The position numbers and the translations under genes were made by a program. Under the pieces are notes generated by a model that saw nothing but the letters and a program-made list of their open reading frames with translations, made no database searches and had not been told where the DNA came from. Positions 14,530 through 16,140 of a stretch of DNA of 16,140 nt are shown here, in pieces; the stretch's first letter is position 1; each line of letters starts with the position of its first letter. Source of the DNA: Tumebacillus_A lipolyticus (lineage in GTDB: Bacteria; Bacillota; Bacilli; Tumebacillales; Tumebacillaceae); assembly GCF_042682745.1 (NCBI RefSeq), contig NZ_JBHUIO010000024.1:1-16140 (forward strand). Reading direction: 5' to 3'.

Positions 14530-14585
14530 AAAAAGATAGACCGCCTGCGCGACCGGGCTCCCTGTCCTCTCGCAAGCGGTCTATC
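14530..14585 (-). terminator. Intrinsic terminator / hairpin element, copy 2
   Basis: GATAGACCGC (14535-14544) and GCGGTCTATC (14576-14585) form a 10-bp stem. On the minus strand it is followed by TTTTTATC, giving a good terminator. The stem shares AGATAGACCGCCTGC and GCAAGCGGTCT with copy 1 at 13663-13705; the 31-nt loop region is different. It lies only about 40 nt downstream of the predicted late promoter start. Confidence 0.75.
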
Positions 14586-14631
14586 CATCGTCAGGAGCTC
14601 GGCTCGGTTGTCCTAAGCACCTCACACTATC

Positions 14632-14692
14632 ATCATACAACGGGTTGACACGATTTTTTTCCCTGACTTTCTCCCCGAAAACTCCCCCAAAA
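14632..14692 (-). promoter_or_regulatory. Putative ArpU-dependent late promoter
   Basis: On the minus strand a -10 TATGAT (14637-14632) lacks a recognisable -35. Upstream lie TTTTGGGGGAG and TTTTCGGGGAG in direct tandem (14692-14671, 10/11 identical), continuing on both sides as degenerate 11-bp G/T repeats. With a start near 14626 the repeats fall at about -46 to -67, as expected for an activator that recruits RNA polymerase. The site is immediately downstream of the ArpU-like gene. Binding by that protein is inferred. Confidence 0.5.
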
Positions 14693-14711
14693 GTCCGCAT
14701 TTTCTCATCGC

Positions 14712-15236
14712 TCACGCCGCGTCGTCCCCTTTGGACTCATAGACTTCGATCCGCAGCGCAAATGCAATTCGGAGCACGGCTTTTTCCTTGCATTCGTAGT
14801 AGTCGTTCTTGCACAGCCCCAATTCTGGCCAGATAACGGTGTCCTTTCTCCTTTTCCGCTTCTCCACCATGAGCGTTGATCTCATGACCTTTTGCTCGTA
14901 CTCCGGCAGGTTTGCTACAGCTTGCTCAACTGCATCGACGTAGTCCATCATCGCGATTGTGCGCGCTTGGTGTTGTTGCAGGCGCTCCGCTACCTCTACC
15001 ATGTCCGCGTAGGCGGTGCGTTGGTGCGACGATCGGATCAGGTCGGCATCCGTGTCCGGTCGAGCTACTGTCGTGTTTGCACTCGGTCCCTTGATCCCTT
15101 TTACGAGGTGCAGAGGTGCTGCTGAGCAATCAAGCGTCTTCCGGTAATCGTGGTACTGCTCAAATGCCTTCTTCACGGCCGCCCGCGTGGCTCGTTCATC
15201 TACTCTTGGCAGGTCAAAGGTCAGTTGCATGTTCAT
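14712..15236 (-). CDS. arpU: ArpU-family late gene activator
   Basis: This encodes 174 residues. The C-terminal part (about 98-168) has the ArpU/RinA-like layout: DYVDAVEQAVANLPEYEQKV, then a basic region (EKRKRRKD), then WPELGLCKNDYYECKEKAVL and AFALRIEVY. This is a sigma-region-4-like HTH seen in regulators that switch on packaging and structural genes of Bacilli phages. The N-terminal 95 residues are helical with no known motif. The start is ATG 15236, preceded by AGAGG; a second ATG two codons later is possible. Its upstream region is shared with the divergent HTH gene at 15346 and contains that gene's operators, so HTH protein B could also control it. Confidence 0.88.
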   Translation of the reverse strand: MNMQLTFDLPRVDERATRAAVKKAFEQYHDYRKTLDCSAAPLHLVKGIKGPSANTTVARPDTDADLIRSSHQRTAYADMVEVAERLQQHQARTIAMMDYVDAVEQAVANLPEYEQKVMRSTLMVEKRKRRKDTVIWPELGLCKNDYYECKEKAVLRIAFALRIEVYESKGDDAA

Positions 15237-15252
15237 CTCTCCCTCTCATGTT

Positions 15253-15324
15253 TTATTGTTACTTGCAAGTAACGTTATTCACATGGTAATATTATCTCAG
15301 TAACATTACGTTAGGTAACATTAC
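15253..15324. promoter_or_regulatory. Array of GTAACATTAC operators upstream of the 175-aa HTH gene
   Basis: This array has perfect copies at 15300-15309 and 15315-15324 (15-bp step) and 8/10 copies at 15253-15262, 15269-15278 and 15286-15295. It also has a perfect 16-bp palindrome GTTACTTGCAAGTAAC at 15258-15273. The array fills the 109 bp between the divergent ArpU gene and the HTH gene. The spacing and placement match the array before the other HTH gene. Confidence 0.8.
15263..15292 (+). promoter_or_regulatory. Predicted promoter of the 175-aa HTH gene
   Basis: TTGCAA at 15263-15268, in the middle of the 16-bp palindrome, is followed after 18 bp by TAATAT (15287-15292), with a TG one base before it (extended -10). 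The start would fall near 15299, at the first perfect operator. Confidence 0.5.
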
Positions 15325-15345
15325 TTTGACAGGTGGTGCTCATCG

Positions 15346-15873
15346 ATGGATGTAAAAGCAGTGTTGCAGGCTCTATCGGATAAAGGGATTACGAATTCTG
15401 AGCAGATGGTCCGCCGTTGGATCAGATCCGGCGAACTCAAAGGCGCACGCTCAGCAAACCGTAAAGCAGGCTATCAAGTCGATCCTGCCGATTTAGATGC
15501 GTTCATTCAGCAACGGTCCTCTTCGTCGAACCATGAGATTCATCGCTTGCAAACGGAGAACGAAGCTCTCCTGAAGCGTGTTGCGGAGTTGGAGCGAGAA
15601 TTGGCAGCTCTCCGTGTGCCCCCATCATCTCAGCCATACACCACGATGATCGATGGTGGTCGCTATGTTTTCCTCAAACACCCAAACCACAAGCGTCACC
15701 ACGTCTATGACCAGCAAGCCGGCAAAACCGTGTGCGGAAAGTCTATCGATGATACCTGGCATCTCCTTTTGCCCAATGCCTATACTGGCTGGGGCGTGCT
15801 TAGTGCTCCACGCTGCGATGGAGATCGATGCCCAACGTGTATTCGCCATACGATGGTGGAGCATGATTTGTAA
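15346..15873 (+). CDS. HTH - coiled-coil DNA-binding protein B with Cys/His C-terminal domain
   Basis: This encodes 175 residues. The HTH (1-55, SEQMVRRWIRSGELKG) is a clear paralogue of the protein at 13910. A coiled coil follows (about 63-89, EIHRLQTENEALLKRVAELE). The C-terminal domain is unrelated to that of protein A: strands (TTMIDGGRYVFLKH), a His cluster (112, 115, 118, 119) and Cys130, Cys157, Cys162 and Cys165. These residues suggest a zinc site or a small-ligand pocket. The RBS is weak (AGGTGG about 9 nt before the ATG). It is divergent from ArpU across a shared operator region. Shared DNA-binding and zipper segments could allow heterodimers with protein A. No function is known to me. 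Confidence 0.87.
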   Translation: MDVKAVLQALSDKGITNSEQMVRRWIRSGELKGARSANRKAGYQVDPADLDAFIQQRSSSSNHEIHRLQTENEALLKRVAELERELAALRVPPSSQPYTTMIDGGRYVFLKHPNHKRHHVYDQQAGKTVCGKSIDDTWHLLLPNAYTGWGVLSAPRCDGDRCPTCIRHTMVEHDL

Positions 15874-15882
15874 ACGCCGAAA

Positions 15883-15901
15883 GAGAGCGCTATAGGCTCT
15901 C
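15883..15901. terminator. Short hairpin between convergent genes
   Basis: GAGAGC and GCTCTC pair around a 7-nt loop, 10 bp after the stop of the 175-residue gene and before the stop of the converging minus gene. No U-tract follows on either strand, so it would be a poor intrinsic terminator. Confidence 0.35.
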
Positions 15902-15915
15902 AGATCGACGCGGAC

Positions 15916-16062
15916 TTATTCGTCAATGTACACGTTATAGGCTCCACCAGCGTTGATGATGTTGATAGCCTCTTTTGTCGCAAGTTCATCGCGTTGTTCG
16001 TCAGTTGCTCCATTCGGTACATCTACTTCAACTTCGACGACAATTTCTACTCGTGCTTTCAT
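15916..16062 (-). CDS. Hypothetical small acidic protein, 48 aa
   Basis: The 48-codon frame starts at the ATG at 16060-16062, preceded by a near-perfect GGAGGTGATC Shine-Dalgarno sequence. It begins MKARVEIVVEVEVDVPNGAT and ends NAGGAYNVYIDE. An N-terminal alternating strand, a helix (DEQRDELATKEAINII) and a short final strand suggest a small alpha/beta fold. I do not recognise it. The frame is open upstream to the window edge, but the RBS decides the start. Confidence 0.68.
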   Translation of the reverse strand: MKARVEIVVEVEVDVPNGATDEQRDELATKEAINIINAGGAYNVYIDE

Positions 16063-16093
16063 GGGATCACCTCCTCTCATGGCGGTGGTGCTG

Positions 16094-16140
16094 TTATGCG
16101 CAAACCGGGCAGTTCTTCTGGCGATTGCAGGTACATTGGT
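16094..16140 (-). CDS. C-terminal end of a Cys-rich protein (5' end outside window)
   Basis: One minus-strand frame ends ...CTCNRQKNCPVCA with a TAA at 16094-16096. The C-x-C and C-x2-C spacing is typical of small zinc-binding phage proteins. Only 14 residues are visible, so the call is tentative. An overlapping frame ending in a TGA at 16077-16079 (...LQSPEELPGLRITAPPP) is an alternative. Confidence 0.35.
   Translation of the reverse strand, partial: QCTCNRQKNCPVCA

Noticed and set aside
14641..14673. TTGACA at 14645 as a plus-strand promoter
   Set aside because: No acceptable -10 lies 16-18 bp downstream, and the only gene downstream on this strand (15346) has its own promoter.
14583..14697. 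Minus-strand frame MRTFGGVFGEKVREKNRV... overlapping the late promoter
   Set aside because: It has no RBS and is explained by the phased G/T repeats and promoter elements.

Overview
The window is the late (packaging and head) region of a tailed phage or prophage, almost certainly from a low- to medium-GC Firmicute of the Bacilli. The evidence is strong GGAGG ribosome binding sites throughout, a PBSX-type small terminase, an ArpU-family late activator and a conserved Bacilli phage small protein (MIQKFRKKPVEIEAIQ...). I cannot name the genus, or say whether the element is integrated. No integrase, lysis or replication genes are in view.

Layout. Almost everything is on the minus strand and reads from right to left. 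At the right edge (15916-16140) are a 48-residue protein and the tail end of a Cys-rich protein. Then come the ArpU-like activator (14712-15236) and, just downstream of it, a putative late promoter (-10 at 14632-14637, phased G/T repeats to about 14692). Next are a tRNA-Ile with anticodon UAU (13576-13652) and a string of small accessory genes (11369-13454), including a DUF5677-like protein. A membrane/coiled-coil protein, a 28-residue membrane peptide and a helical protein follow (9941-11219). The core packaging and head module fills the left 9.6 kb: small terminase, large terminase, portal fused to a MuF-like domain, a 918-residue protease-scaffold-major capsid fusion, a HeH-like protein, and four head-tail connector/neck or tail-completion genes. 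The last of these runs off the left edge. Neighbouring core genes overlap or nearly touch (ATGA junctions at 521, 1355 and 8762), so this is one translationally coupled operon.

Two genes break the pattern. 13910-14518 and 15346-15873, both on the plus strand, encode paralogous proteins: a closely similar 55-residue helix-turn-helix, then a coiled coil, then unrelated C-terminal domains. Each follows its own array of a near-palindromic 10-mer, GTAACATTAC. In each case the array overlaps a sigma-A-like promoter (-35 TTGCAA), and sites spaced 15 bp apart run from the transcription start towards the gene. The most economical reading is a pair of autoregulating, possibly cross-regulating, DNA-binding proteins. 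A centromere or iteron role is a live alternative. This is the least familiar system in the window. The first of the pair lies antisense inside the late transcription unit and is bracketed by two copies of the same hairpin.

Other points of interest are several factor-independent terminators inside what should be one late operon, and three genes whose Shine-Dalgarno sequence points at a one- or two-codon mini-ORF that stops on or next to the real start. The tRNA would read AUA without the lysidine modification. Candidate T4-type cleavage sites lie in the scaffold part of the capsid fusion.
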